NCBI GenBank assembly: GCA_950097015.1
Contig: CATNEN010000001.1
Coordinates: forward strand, 124,001-188,000
Length of the DNA stretch: 64,000 bases
Direction: 5' to 3'
DNA from: Macrostomum hystrix
Lineage: Eukaryota > Platyhelminthes > Macrostomidae
Positions 21,746-34,100 of the stretch are shown one piece after another (the first letter of the stretch is position 1; each line of letters opens with the position of its first letter). The notes beneath the pieces are model-generated. The model did no database searches, was not told the DNA's origin, and saw nothing but the letters and a program-made list of their open reading frames with translations. Position numbers and translations under genes: made by a program.

Positions 21746-23513
21746 GCGAGGTTCGTTCCCCACTTTTAGTGTGTTACAGGCCGAATGCTAGCCGAAAGCG
21801 GTATCTACATTTCGAAGCGTTGCCACCGCAATGCCGAATTGCAAGCCTGTATGCATTGGCACTGGATGCTGACCAAATAAGAACACAATGAAAGGACAGA
21901 ACAGAATAAAACAGGAGGCACTTATCATTGAGCAGACATCAGACGAAAACGAGCCCGAGAATAAACTGCTCAATAGTAAATTTATAAGCAGCAGAGCTCG
22001 AAATTATTTTTATTTTATTTACAAATGACTAATTAGTCGATAACAATAGCGAGTATTCGAAGATTTTGAAAAATAAACTAGCTATATGTTTAACTGCGAA
22101 GCATAAGGAAATTATAGAAAACAGAGTGAATAACATTTGCCTAATAAAAATATTAATCGACAAGTTTGAGGAATCGCCATGCACCTTTGGGAGGGCAACT
22201 GCTTTTCCATCTGGTATACCAGAGACGATTTGGCGGCAAGTAGTGTAAGTGCCTTATGTGTAGCAGGCGCGACTCACACGGATATTCATAAAGGTTGCAA
22301 CGAAGAATATTAATTGTTCGTTATACCGCCATGACAATCAACAGAATTTGCCCCTTCACGGCCTTCAGTTGCACCAATATAATGCGACTCAGGACGGTAA
22401 TGACTTCTGAATCCTGTAGAAAACCGGCAAATCTTAGTGATAATCCCCTCCACTGGAACATGTTTCCACTTGACACTCCTGCAGTAGGTTCAGACAACAC
22501 CAGGATTTTCTTCAGCCAAAGCTAATTGCACAATTACTGCAGTGACAGGTTTACTGTCTTATTTAGCAGTAATTGCCAGCCGAAATGACTGACTAGCAAG
22601 AGTGCCAATTCCATGATGTATAAACTAGTTCATTAATAGAAAACTGGCTGAACTTTGACTTTTTGTCTTCAGGAAAGTAGAGTAGAGCACACTGCCTATT
22701 TTCAAATGCTAACTTTGAAAAGGATTGTAGAACAAGTTGCTGAAATGAATAAAATATAAATGAGTGATAGCATACAGATAATTTGTTAGCTAAGCAATTG
22801 TTTTACCTAGCAAAAGTGGCTCTAATGCTATAGTAGAATGCCTGCCGTAACGGCCACCGTAACGCTGCAACGGATAGAAGAGACGCTGATTGCGGGCCGA
22901 CTACGCAATGGCTACAGAATAGAGCTTGCTGCTGAAGTTGCTGCTTCCGAGCCTAGCTCTCGCAGCTGTCTTTGTACCTCACAATACGAGTATGCCAACT
23001 GCAACAATAAGCCACAATGAGCATAAGACTCAGAGACTAAAACTGTCTGCAGCCATAAAAATGGAGGCTGTCGAGGCTTTGAAATCTTTCGCCCAAGAAA
23101 AACTTTAGTCATAAAGGAAAGCCGAATCGAGCACAGACTCTTAATTGAGGCTCGAGTAGTGCTCTAGCTGCTCAGCCGTGTTCTCGAACTCAACTCGGGG
23201 TTTGGTGGGTCCTTTGTGTAGCCGCACAGATTCTCTCTTGTGTTGAGGCACAAGTTGAGTACAGGACTCATTCTTTTAAATGCTGAGCAGCCAAGAATGT
23301 ATTTTACCTGGCATTGAAACTGATGCAAATGGAGGCTGCGAATGGGGGATGGTCATTTTGTCTCCTACTCAAACTCAACTCAACTAGTAAGTCTACTCAG
23401 TGCAGCCATGCAGAAATATTTCTATATGAGCTCAGAAAGCATTGCGATAGAGGAGCCCTAAAAACTGATGCACACAGTCGCAATGCAGTGTGGCCTGCGA
23501 TGCCCATCCTTCT

Positions 23514-23526
23514 GTTGCTAGGCAAC
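23514..23526. promoter_or_regulatory. Palindromic RFX X-box, GTTGCTAGGCAAC
   Basis: GTTGC-TAG-GCAAC is an inverted repeat fitting the RFX/EF-C site (GTTGC-N3-GCAAC). RFX proteins drive genes of ciliated cells and ciliated sensory neurons in animals. Confidence 0.6.
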
Positions 23527-23639
23527 AATAAACAAACTGGCGCCAATTTAAGAGCCGGAGTGGAGCATCGTTTCGCTCTTCATTTGCGACGGCAGCTTTC
23601 AAGCAGCCGACTGACCGACATCCACCGACCGAGTCTCTC

Positions 23640-23760
23640 CTTTGCTAGGCGACTCTCTCCGTTGCTAGGCGACTCTCTCCGTTGCTAGGCGACTCTCTCC
23701 GTTGCTAGGCGACTCTCTCCGTTGCTAGGCGACTCTCTCCGTTGCTAGGCGACACTCTCC
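23640..23760. repeat. 20-bp repeat of an X-box-like unit, 6 copies
   Basis: Units of GTTGCTAGGCGACTCTCTCC (the first begins TTTGCTAGG). Each keeps the left X-box half and has one changed base in the right half (GGCGAC for GGCAAC). It lies just before the donor at 23788. Confidence 0.9.
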
Positions 23761-23934
23761 GGATCTCCCGTTGCTGCTGGAGTGCAGGTGAGGGGGTTAA
23801 TTGCTGAACTAGTTTCCATAAACTACAAAACAGTTCTTTACTCTCTTAATGCTGTTATTTCTAAACAACAGTAGGTATATTAGTCGTTTGTTAAACTATG
23901 CTTTAGCTGGATTTCAGAAACACAATCCTGACAG

Positions 23935-25485
23935 ATAAAATGAGAGACACAATGATATGAAATGAGAGACACAATGACATGAAATGAGAGACACAATGAC
24001 ATGAAATGAGAGACACAATGACATGAAATGAGAGACACAATGACATGAAATGAGAGACACAATGACATGAAATGAGAGACACAATGACATGAAATGAGAG
24101 ACACAATGACATGAAATGAGAGACACAATGACATGAAATGAGAGACACAATGACATGAAATGAGAGACACAATGACATGAAATGAGAGACACAATGACAT
24201 GAAATGAGAGACACAATGACATGAAATGAGAGACACAATGACATGAAATGAGAGACACAATGACATGAAATGAGAGACACAATGACATGAAATGAGAGAC
24301 ACAATGACATGAAATGAGAGACACAATGACATGAAATGAGAGACACAATGACATGAAATGAGAGACACAATGACATGAAATGAGAGACACAATGACATGA
24401 AATGAGAGACACAATGACATGAAATGAGAGACACAATGACATGAAATGAGAGACACAATGACATGAAATGAGAGACACAATGATATGAAATGAGAGACAC
24501 AATGACATGAAATGAGAGACACAATGACATGAAATGAGAGACACAATGACATGAAATGAGAGACACAATGACATGAAATGAGAGACACAATGACATGAAA
24601 TGAGAGACACAATGACATGAAATGAGAGACACAATGACATGAAATGAGAGACACAATGACATGAAATGAGAGACACAATGACATGAAATGAGAGACACAA
24701 TGACATGAAATGAGAGACACAATGACATGAAATGAGAGACACAATGACATGAAATGAGAGACACAATGACATGAAATGAGAGACACAATGACATGAAATG
24801 AGAGACACAATGACATGAAATGAGAGACACAATGACATGAAATGAGAGACACAATGACATGAAATGAGAGACAGAATGACATGAAATGAGAGACACAATG
24901 ACATGAAATGAGAGACACAATGACATGAAATGAGAGACACAATGACATGAAATGAAAGACACAATGACATGAAATGAGAGACACAATGACATGAAATGAG
25001 AGACACAATGATATGAAATGAGAGACACAATGACATGAAATGAGAGACACAATGACATGAAATGAGAGACACAATGACATGAAATGAGAGACACAATGAC
25101 ATGAAATGAGAGACACAATGATATGAAATGAGAGACACAATGACATGAAATGAAAGACACAATGACATGAAATGAGAGACACAATGACATGAAATGAGAG
25201 ACAGAATGACATGAAATGAGAGACAGAATGACATGAAATGAGAGACAGAATGACATGAAATGAGAGACACAATGACATGAAATGAGAGACACAATGACAT
25301 GAAATGAGAGACACAATGACATGAAATGAGAGACACAATGACATGAAATGAGAGACACAATGACATGAAATGAGAGACACAATGACATGAAATGAGAGAC
25401 ACAATGACATGAAATGAGAGACACAATGACATGAAATGAGAGACACAATGACATGAAATGAGAGACACAATGACATGAAATGAGG
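23935..25485. repeat. Minisatellite, 22-bp units (GAAATGAGAGACACAATGAC)
   Basis: About 70 nearly identical units of GAAATGAGAGACACAATGAC plus AT. Variants (GACAGAATG, ATGATATG, GAAAGAC) are scattered or grouped, mostly to the right. All three minus-strand frames are open for over 500 codons, an artefact of a stop-free unit. Confidence 0.97.
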
Positions 25486-25839
25486 CCCAATTTAGTCTCC
25501 AAAGTTTGCACCTGAGCTAATTTTGCAATATTTCTTCGCGAATACATTAAAAGTCCATCTTCAAGACCTCACAGAAAGTCTAATCTTAGTATTTTAGAAA
25601 ATTATTCGTCAAGCAATGGCCCTCTCACCCAAATACACCCAAAGCAATTCGCACAGAACAATGGACAGCAACAATGAACCCACAGCCGAAACAGTTTTGC
25701 AGCAATAAAATATTCAATGGCGAGTTTGAGCAGGCTAACTCATGCTTTGTCTTCGTCTCAAACTCAACTCGAGTCTTCTCTGTGCAGATTGAAGCAAGCC
25801 CCTCAACCTGTGTGCTCAAAGTGAGCAGTGTTTAATCTC
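25486..25839. other. Spacer without a recognised gene
   Basis: Nothing recognised; no convincing open frame. Confidence 0.5.
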
Positions 25840-26065
25840 TCATGTGGCATTGAAACTGTAGCGAATGGAAGCTGAGAATGGGTTGGACAAAGTACTTTTG
25901 TCACCGACTCAAACTCATCTCAGATGCTTTAGTAGGCCATGCAGACCTGTCTCCGTATGGACTCAGTGTTCATGTACTTTAATCAGCTCATAGGGTGTTT
26001 GAGTAGCACAAACTGGAGCACACAGTCGCAATGCAGTGTAGAATGTATGCTCAGCCCATGCTTCT

Positions 26066-26078
26066 GTTGCTAGGCAAC
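26066..26078. promoter_or_regulatory. Palindromic RFX X-box, GTTGCTAGGCAAC
   Basis: Identical to 23514-23526, in the same surrounding sequence (CTTCT before, AATAAACAAA after). Confidence 0.6.
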
Positions 26079-26179
26079 AAATAAACAAATTCGCACCGAT
26101 TCAAAGTTTCTGTGGAGTATCCGTTTTCTCTTCATTCACAGCCAACTGAATCATTTTTTAAACTGCTGAAGCCTCTGAG

Positions 26180-26345
26180 TCTCTCCGTTGCTAGGCGAGT
26201 CTCTCCGTTGCTAGGCGAGTCTCTCCGTTGCTAGGCGAGTCTCTCCGTTGCTAGGCGAGTCTCTCCGTTGCTAGGCGAGTCTCTCCGTTGCTAGGCGAGT
26301 CTCTCCGTTGCTAGGCGAGTCTTTCCGTTGCTAGGCGAGTCTCTC
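26180..26345. repeat. 20-bp repeat of an X-box-like unit, 8 copies
   Basis: Units of GTTGCTAGGCGAGTCTCTCC. It lies between the perfect X-box and the donor at 26385, as in module 1. Confidence 0.9.
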
Positions 26346-26384
26346 CGGATCGCCCATTGCTGGCAGTGTCCAGAGGACTCAAAG

Positions 26385-27014
26385 GTAAGTAAATTAAACT
26401 TTTTAGTTCAACAGCTTCCGAATTTTGTGCGCACATCCAAGATCTTTAATCATAGTTTAAAGTCCGCATACTTTAAGTTACTTGTAGCGTCTTTTCCATT
26501 TGCCAATAGCTACTTCACCAGCTGTTACAGTATTTAGGACAAAATATGTATTTATATGGGCTGGCCTGGCGGTGCAATCAGAGTGGAAAAAGTTGTCTTT
26601 TACAATTCCGTTTTCAGGCAGCTATTTGCTACTTTCTACTGTAAGTAGTGCTGATTAGGCATGCTTTTAGGTTACCATTTCTTAGGTATTATACTTTTCA
26701 TATGGAATCAAGTGCTACTTTTAGGATAAAACTCACTGTTATTTCCGATACTCACTACTGTAATAATTTGACAAAGAAGTATCCTAGTCGAAGAAGATAA
26801 TTTGCCCAGGAAGGATAATTTAAACCAAGGGCTTTAGACAAAGGGGACACTTTCTCAAATGAGGATATATCGATTAAGGGACTTTTTGCCACGGAAAACA
26901 GATAAGTATGTACCAAGAGACAAATAATGAAAATCAGGAACAATATACCACATTTAAATTTAACACACCAATTTTAAACTATTTGACACGGGCGAATAAA
27001 TTAATGAAAGAAGT
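26385..27014. other. Putative intronic spacer
   Basis: No gene seen. At about 26795-26885 there are diverged stretches of the GATAATTTG..GATTAAGGG type, the family that forms the arrays at 28190-29570 and 30310-30705. Confidence 0.4.
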
Positions 27015-27645
27015 AAAACCCAGCTGTTATACTTGCAGTAGTACTGTAGTGATATTATACTCGCAGTAGTACTGTAGTGATATCATACTTGCAGTAGTAC
27101 TGTAGTGATATTATACTTGCAGTTGTACTGTAGTGATATTATACTTGCAGTAGTACTGTAGTGATATTATACTTGCAGTAGTACTGTAGTGATATTATAC
27201 TTGCAGTTGTACTGTAGTGATATTATACTTGCAGTAGTACTGTAGTGATATCATACTTGCAGTAGTACTGTAGTGATATTATAATTGCAGTAGTACTGTA
27301 GTGATATCATACTTGCAGTAGTACTGTAGTGATATTGTACTTGCAGTAGTACTGTAGTGATATTGTACTTGCAGTAGTGCTGTAGTGATATCATACTTGC
27401 AGTAGTACTGTAGTGATATTATACTTGCAGTAGTACTGTAGTGATATTGTACTTGCAGTAGTACTGTAGTGATATTATACTTGCAGTAGTACTGTAGTGA
27501 TATTATACTTGCAGTAGTACTGTAGTGATATTATACTTGCAGTAGTACTGTAGTGATATTGTACTTGCAGTAGTACTGTAGTGATATTATACTTGCAGTA
27601 GTACTGTAGTGATATTATACTTGCAGTAGTACTGTAGTGATAATT
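27015..27645. repeat. Minisatellite, 28-bp units (GCAGTAGTACTGTAGTGATA)
   Basis: About 22 units of TTGCAGTAGTACTGTAGTGA followed by TATTATAC, with small substitutions. Confidence 0.95.
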
Positions 27646-27754
27646 TGCTTGCATCATTGCTGCAGTATGAAGGGATTATTGAGGCAAAAAGAGAGTAGAA
27701 AGAATATGTTGGCGTTTAATTAGACTATTTTTTACATCATATTTTCTTATTCAG

Positions 27755-27935
27755 TTTCGGCAGCCTTCGAACTGCTCACTCACTGACAGCCTCTGAGTCT
27801 CACCGTTGCTAGGCGAGTCTCACCGTTGCTAGGCGAGTCTCCCCCGTTGCCAGGGAAGTGTCTCCGTTGCTAGGCGAGTCTCAGCAAGTCGCTCACCACT
27901 GCTGTTGCAGCTGCGGCTGCATCGTGGACTCATCG
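27755..27935 (+). other. Module 3: exon-like segment with X-box-like repeats
   Basis: Bounded by a 3' splice site (TTTTCTTATTCAG, ending 27754) and a 5' splice site (CATCG|GTGAGT, donor at 27936). Inside are three copies of GTTGCTAGGCGAGTCTC and one GTTGCCAGGG variant, like the arrays of modules 1 and 2. It has no start codon with a useful frame and may be a noncoding internal exon. Confidence 0.4.
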
Positions 27936-28189
27936 GTGAGTGTTCTTGGGATTGTAGTTTGCAATTGACTGGAAAAGTACAATTTGCATACTGGCGTTTG
28001 CTGACTCTGACCATAGACACAAATAGGAAATAAAGTGCGAATTTACTGATTGGACGGGTTTGAAGCTTCTTGCTGAAATTCGCTGGTGGAATTTCGCTTA
28101 AGAACTTTGTGTTCTTAAGAATATTGGTAAGAATATTGGCGATAAATCTTCGTTCGTGAGTAGCATTTTACAGGAAATAATTTGCCTAT

Positions 28190-29570
28190 TGAGAGGATAA
28201 TTTGACAATTAAGGGGGGGCATTTTTTAATTAAGTGCGACAAGCTGCTTATTGAGAAGATATATTTGTTGATTAAGGGGATGACTTGGGGATTAAGGAAA
28301 TCATTTAGGGATTTGTGGGGTTAATTTGTGGATTGAGGGGATAAATATAGGATATAGGGGATAATCTGTGGATTGAGGGGATAATCTGTGGATTCATGGG
28401 ATAATCTGTGGATTGAGATTGTAATCTGTGGATTGAGGGGATAATCTGTGGATTTAGGGGATAATCTGTTGATTGAGGGGATAATCTGTATATTGAGGTT
28501 ATAACCTGTGGATTGAGATTACATTCTGTGGATTGAGGGGATAATCAGTTGAGTGAGGGGATAATCTGCGGATTGAGGGGATAATCTGTCGATTTAGGGG
28601 ATGATCTGTTGATTGAGGGGATAATATTTGGATTGAGGGGATAATCTGTTGATTGAGGGGAGAATCTGGGGATTAAGGGGATAATTTGTGGATTGAGAAG
28701 ATAATCTGTGGATTGAGAGGATAATCTGTGGATTGAGGGGATAAGCAGTGGATTGAGGGGATAATCTTTCGATTGAGGGGATAATCTGTGGATTGAGGTT
28801 ATAATCTGTGGATTGAGGGGATAATCTGTTGATTGAGAGGATTATCTGTGGATTGAGGTGATAATCTGTGGATTGAGGGGATAATCTGTGGATTGAGATT
28901 ATAATCTGTGGATAGAGGGGATAATCAGTTGAGTGAGGGGATAATCTGTGGATTGAGGTTATAATCTGTGGATTGAGGGGATAATCAGTTGAGTGGGGGG
29001 ATAATCTGTGGATTGAGGGGATAATCTGTGGATTGAGAGGATAATCAGTGGATTGAGGTGATAATCTGTTGATTGAGGGGATAGTTTGTTGATTGAGGGG
29101 ATAATCTGTAGATTGGGGGGATAAGCAGTGGATTGAGGGGATAATCTTTGGATTGAGGGGATAATCTGCTGATTGAGGGGATAATCTGTGGATTGGGGGG
29201 AAAATCTTTGGATTGAGGGGATAATCTGTTGATTGAGGGGATAATCTTTGGATTGAGGTGATAATCTGTGGATTGAGGGGATAATCTGTGGATTGAGGTT
29301 ATAATCTGTGGATTGAGGGGATAATCAGTTGAGTGAGGGGATAATCTGTGGATTGAGGTTATAATCTGTGGATTGAGGGGATAATCAGTTGAGTGAGGGG
29401 ATAATCTGTGGATTGAGTGGATAATCTGTGGATTGAGGGGATAATCTGTTGATTGAGGGGATAATCAGTTCAGTGAGGGGATAATCTGTGGATTGAGTGG
29501 ATAATCTGTGGATTGAGGGGATAATCTGTTGATTGAGGGGATAATCTTTGGATTGAGGGGATAATATTTC
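28190..29570. repeat. Minisatellite, 20-bp units (ATAATCTGTGGATTGAGGGG)
   Basis: About 65 units, degenerate at the left end (28190-28320) and regular after that. A recurring set of variants (GATTGAGGTT, ATAATCAGTTGAGTGAGGGG) shows a higher-order pattern. Confidence 0.95.
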
Positions 29571-30120
29571 TGTTAATTCGACGAGAGGAATCAGTTGCTA
29601 ACTGAGGGTGGTGTCGACAATAAGATGCTTGTTTAATAAGCAGTATTTTCCGGTTCTATAATTTTAGAGCTGAGTTTAGAACCTGTATCAAGGCCATAGA
29701 CAACGAGGATTAAAACTAATGATTTGAGTGGAAACTGAAATGAATGTGGGAAGGGGATGAAATGTGGGTTTTAGTTTGCTAGTGACCTGTTTCTGGCCAA
29801 GCCCAAGTGTCTGATCTCTAATGACTTGAGGCCAAAGGTTTTAAGGAAGTCTTAGATATAAAACTGGTTCAGGAAAGGGTCGCTGATACTGCGAATCAGC
29901 AGTGCATGGCGAATTATATTGTCTGTATATGAAGTACATTGGATTGGAGTCAAGTTGCTGTATGCAGTGAGGGAGACAGACTGAGATGAAGCAAGGAAGA
30001 TGGGAAACAGACATAAATAGACAGTAGAAAAGAAATGGGATTAGAGAGGGAAAAAGAGGAATAGAGAAGGGAATAAGGAGGGAATATGGGAGTCGAGACG
30101 GGTACCAGTCAAGACTATTC
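29571..30120. other. Spacer without a recognised gene
   Basis: Short open frames only. A purine-rich minus-strand frame at 29841-30242 shows no recognisable domain. Confidence 0.4.
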
Positions 30121-30171
30121 AATTCCAACTTATTTTCCACAGCAGATAACTGACTACCAATGAGTGTCTCT

Positions 30172-30184
30172 GTTGCTAGGCAAC
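30172..30184. promoter_or_regulatory. Palindromic RFX X-box, GTTGCTAGGCAAC (module 4)
   Basis: Third perfect copy, preceded by GAGTGTCTCT as in the X-box-like arrays and about 960 bp before the gene B start codon. Confidence 0.55.
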
Positions 30185-30309
30185 TTTGCGTACTTGTAGT
30201 TGCTAACTTTGTCGACAGTAACCCAATAGGAGATAATTTCACTTGCGAACTCTGTGTTTACAGTTCAGGCGAAAATTCTTTGTTTGGTTGTACAGTTGCC
30301 GACTGAGGC

Positions 30310-30705
30310 AAATATTTTGAGAACTGAGGGGATAATTTGGGGATTTAGAGTGATAATTTGCGGATTTAGAGGATAATTTGCGGATTTAGGGGATAATTTG
30401 CGGATTTAGAGGATAATTTGCGGATTTAGGGGATAATTTGCGTATTTAGGGGATAATTCGAGGATTTAGGGGATAATTCGAGGATTTAGGGGATAATTCG
30501 AGGATTTAGGGGATAACTCGTGGATTCTGGGGATATTTCGCGGATTCAGGGGATAATTTGCGGATTTAGAGGATAATTTGCGGATTTAGGGGATGACTCG
30601 CGGATTTAGATTATAATTTGCGGATTTAGGGGATAATTCGAGGATTTAGGGGATAATTTGCGGATTTAGGGTATCATTCGAGGATTTAGGGGATAATTTG
30701 CCTAT
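30310..30705. repeat. Minisatellite, 20-bp units (ATAATTTGCGGATTTAGGGG)
   Basis: About 20 units. The consensus matches 17 of 20 bases of the 28190-29570 unit, so both arrays come from one ancestral unit. Confidence 0.93.
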
Positions 30706-31144
30706 GGTTTGATAATATGGAACCTTTTATCAGTTTTTATGTTTAAGGGATAAAGGGTACAATACGCAAAGCTTCAGTCTCAAAAACATTTTACAGTTTT
30801 TCTGTCCTGTTGTTGTTATGATGGGGTGCTCTAAATATTTCTATTGTTAGCTATTTCATTACTATTCAATCACTATTCCATTTGCTGTTGCTAAGGCTAA
30901 AAGACAATAAACAGAAAAAAGTCATTCTTTGTGCCACTCAGCAACATTGTGTCTAAGCATCAAGCAATCATTATTGTTTCAGAGAATTCTTTACCTGAAC
31001 ACTTTGTAATGTTTTTATATCTGTATTTTTTTATTTTTTAAGGCATGATTATTCAGTGACATAATATACGAGCGTACATAACGCTTGGCATATTAAAGTT
31101 TCAGAGTTGCTAAGCAGGCCACCGAGTCGAATCTTCACCAAAAA
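30706..31144 (+). other. 5' flank of channel gene B
   Basis: Alignable in part to 2320-2470 of copy A. Candidate 3' splice sites are TTATTGTTTCAG (ending 30982) and TTAAAGTTTCAG (ending 31104). The second would give a 40-base leader before ATG 31145 and could receive any of the upstream donors at 23788, 26385 or 27936. Confidence 0.4.
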
Positions 31145-34100
31145 ATGGATCTATCAGTCTCATATATCGACAAACAGCGGAACTTCGCTGCACAGACAGA
31201 AGCTGACGAAAGCAGTCTTCGCAATGACCTTCTTCGAGCCATAGACAAAAGCGACTCCGAGGAGTTAAGCAGAGTGTCGGACAGAATCAGAAGAGGACTT
31301 CAAGACGATGAGGATGCAGAAGTGAAAGCGCTACTGCTGCAGTCAGCCGAAAAGCCAGAGCTAAAGCTGCTGAAATTCTTGACTGAAAGACACGCCGACT
31401 CATGCGTGCAGGTGCGAAGTTCATCAGCAAACAACATGCTGCACTTTGTGTGCGGATGCCACAACTCAGATTCAGCAACTGCAGCCTTGGAGCTGATCTA
31501 CGACAAAGTGGGCAAAAAGCTGGTCAAGAAGGTCAACAACTCGAAGCACCTGCCTGTACACATCGCAGCTAAAAACAGCAAGAATCCTGCAGTGTTTCTC
31601 TGGCTCATTTCCACCGTCGAGGAAAAGAATCTGTTTTTCGTTCAAGACGATTATGGCCAAACTGCTGTTAGCATCGCATTTCTTAAGCAGAATTTGGACA
31701 CTCTTAAACAAGTGACTGAGAAGCTTGGTCTGGCGGAGTGCCTGGCAGCAAAAACTGCCAAAAATGAAAATATTTGCCTTCTAGCCGCCACATTAAATGC
31801 AGCCAATCCTGCAGTGTTTCTCTGGCTCATTTCCACCGTCGAGGAAAAGAATCTGTTTTTCGTTCAAGACGATTATGGCCAAACTGCTGTTAGCATCGCA
31901 TTTGAGAAGCAGAATTTGGACACTCTTAAACAAGTGACTGAGAAGCTTGGTCTGGCGGAGTGCCTGGCAGCAAAAACTGCCAAAAATGAAAATATTTGCC
32001 TTCTAGCCGCCACATTAAATGCAGCCAATCCTGCAGTGTTTCTCTGGCTCATTTCCACCGTCGAGGACAAGAATCTGTTTTTCGTTCAAGACGACGACGG
32101 CTACAGTGCTGTTAGCATCGCATTTGAGAAGCAGAACTTGGACACACTCAAACAAGTGACTGAGAAGCTTGGTCTGGCGGAGTGCCTGGCGGCAAAAACT
32201 GCCAAAAATGAAAATATTTGCCTTCGAGCCGCATTTAATACAGACAATCCTGCAGTGTTTCTCTGGCTCATTTTCATCGTCGAGGACAAGAAACTCTTCT
32301 TTGAAAAGGATGATTATGGAGCTGCTGCTGTATCCTTTGCCTTTCATCGACAAGGCTTGAACACAGTGAAGTTTTTGACAGACCGTTTTGGACTCAGCGA
32401 GTGTTTGAGCTGCATTGACAATCTAAATCGGGATTTGTTTTATCATTCCATTCTGAACAGCGCGAACCCGGGAGTATTTCCCTGGCTTCTCGAGCAGGTC
32501 TCCCAGCAATGTCCAGACAAGAAGTCCAGAATTTTCGAGTTGGATTCCAACGGCAACACTCTGCTTCATGCACTGTTTAGGAAGGTTGATTTGTTCGGCG
32601 ATGTTGATGCGCTTGCAGTGCTGATCGGTCGCATCGACTTTCTTTTTGAAAATGAAGTTGATCCAAGAAAAGAAAACAAATTCAGACTCAACTGTCTGCT
32701 TGCCGCTGAATCCAGTGCTGACAATCTCAATCGTCTTTTGCGAGCTCTTCAAAGATCAGCGCATTTGGAAATCTTCAGAAATCTGCAAAGAAACTCAGAG
32801 GGCCTTCACGCAGCTCATGTCTTCTGCACTCGCTACGAGCTCCGAGTTATCGAGAACGATTTGAGCAAGCTGTGCGGTCTCAGTCCTGACGAGCTCCTTG
32901 CAGTCCGAGTTTCTGACGGACCGCTGAAGGATGCAACTTGTCTGCACTTTGCCTGCGAATCCGGTCACAAGTTGAACATCGAATACCTTCTAAAGAAAGG
33001 ACAGAAACTGGAAGATGAGACAGACGCCGGGCAGACGAGTGTCGACTTTGCCTGCAACAAGGCGAAGCTCGAGGATGTTTTGGATGTTGCAGAGAAGTCA
33101 GTTGGTCTCAGAAAACTGCTCAAGCTGGTTGATCCGACGAAGCGAGCTCTGAACCTTCCGGACGTTCAGAGCGCCCGAAGTCACCTGACTCGATTCAGCG
33201 ACTCATCGCTCAAGGCCAGCATTGAAGATGATAAATCCAGACGACAGACGAGAGGCGAGGAAGCCGGTGTGATGAAAAATGAGATTCATGTCGGACACGG
33301 AGTGAAAATGCTGTTCAGAGCATTCGAGCTCGACTCAAGTGAGATGCTCCGCAGCTTGATCAGTTTGGGCTTCGCCATCGATGAGATCGATGACCAGTTC
33401 TCCAGGCATGTCTCAAAGCAAATTGGCAATGGGCGGGAAAGCAGTAAGTCTCCTACAATAGCCAAGCTTCAAAAGTACTTCTCCTCAGAAGAAAGAGATT
33501 CTGAAGCTCTCATTCTGATGGAGTACGCAGTGCTGCTCGAGAAGCCGAAGCTGCTCAATGACCTGATGCTTCTGCCACAGTTTGACATCATCCCACAGAC
33601 TTTGAGGCTGCTGGTTTATCTCAAGCCCAGAGTGAAGTCGAGCAATGTTGAGAATCTGACAAAGGTGCAAGCTCTAGCTTTGAACATTGTCATCAATGTT
33701 CTGGAGCACCTCTACGTGAATGCTGCCGCTCTACGTGAAGAGCGGAATTTTTTTTTCGACTACCTGACTGGCTCATTTATGGTGTCAGACGGGCATTCTC
33801 AGGTTCAAGGTCCGAGGTTCCCGCCACCATTGGATTATCTTAACAGACCAATTTCAAACGAAAAAGTGAGAAAAGATGCGAAGACACCAAAAAAGCCATC
33901 AGAAAATAAGTCTGCAGCTGCAGTGATGTCAGTGATGGAGCTGGTGCGGACCCTGGACTGTGACGATGTGTTTGCCACTGACTGCATCAGCCAGTTGGTG
34001 GATCGGCAGTGGAACGAGGCTCCACCGCTGCCCTGGAGCAGTCCTGCACGCTGCTGCTCATGCAACATACCGCAAAAGGTGACAATTAAACAGCGGTTCA

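Larger units (their letters stand above)
20781..23299. other. Non-repetitive stretch without a recognised gene
   Basis: Only short open frames (up to about 81 codons) without recognisable similarity. It marks the right end of duplicated segment A. It contains the hairpin at 21444-21486 and the ribozyme-like motif at 21691-21745, listed separately. The rest shows nothing I can name. Confidence 0.5.
23300..23787 (+). promoter_or_regulatory. Module 1: X-box region ending in a splice donor
   Basis: Shares blocks with 25840-26384: TGGCATTGAAACTG, CACAGTCGCAATGCAGTGT, and CTTCTGTTGCTAGGCAACA then ATAAACAAA. It ends at GTGCAG|GTGAGG (donor at 23788). The layout suggests a promoter plus noncoding first exon facing right. 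No coding frame is convincing. A dispersed repeat family is the main alternative. Confidence 0.45.
25840..26384 (+). promoter_or_regulatory. Module 2: X-box region ending in a splice donor
   Basis: Diverged duplicate of 23300-23787 with the same order of elements: a TGGCATTGAAACTG block, CACAGTCGCAATGCAGTGT, a perfect X-box, the X-box-like tandem array, a near-identical CTCTCCGGATC step, then CTCAAAG|GTAAGT, a near-consensus donor at 26385. Interpreted, as inference only, as an alternative first exon. Confidence 0.5.

Noticed and set aside
23880-25547. Three overlapping minus-strand open frames of 520-555 codons
   Set aside because: They are the three frames of a stop-free 22-bp minisatellite and have no non-repeat domain. 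Long open frames are expected from such a unit.
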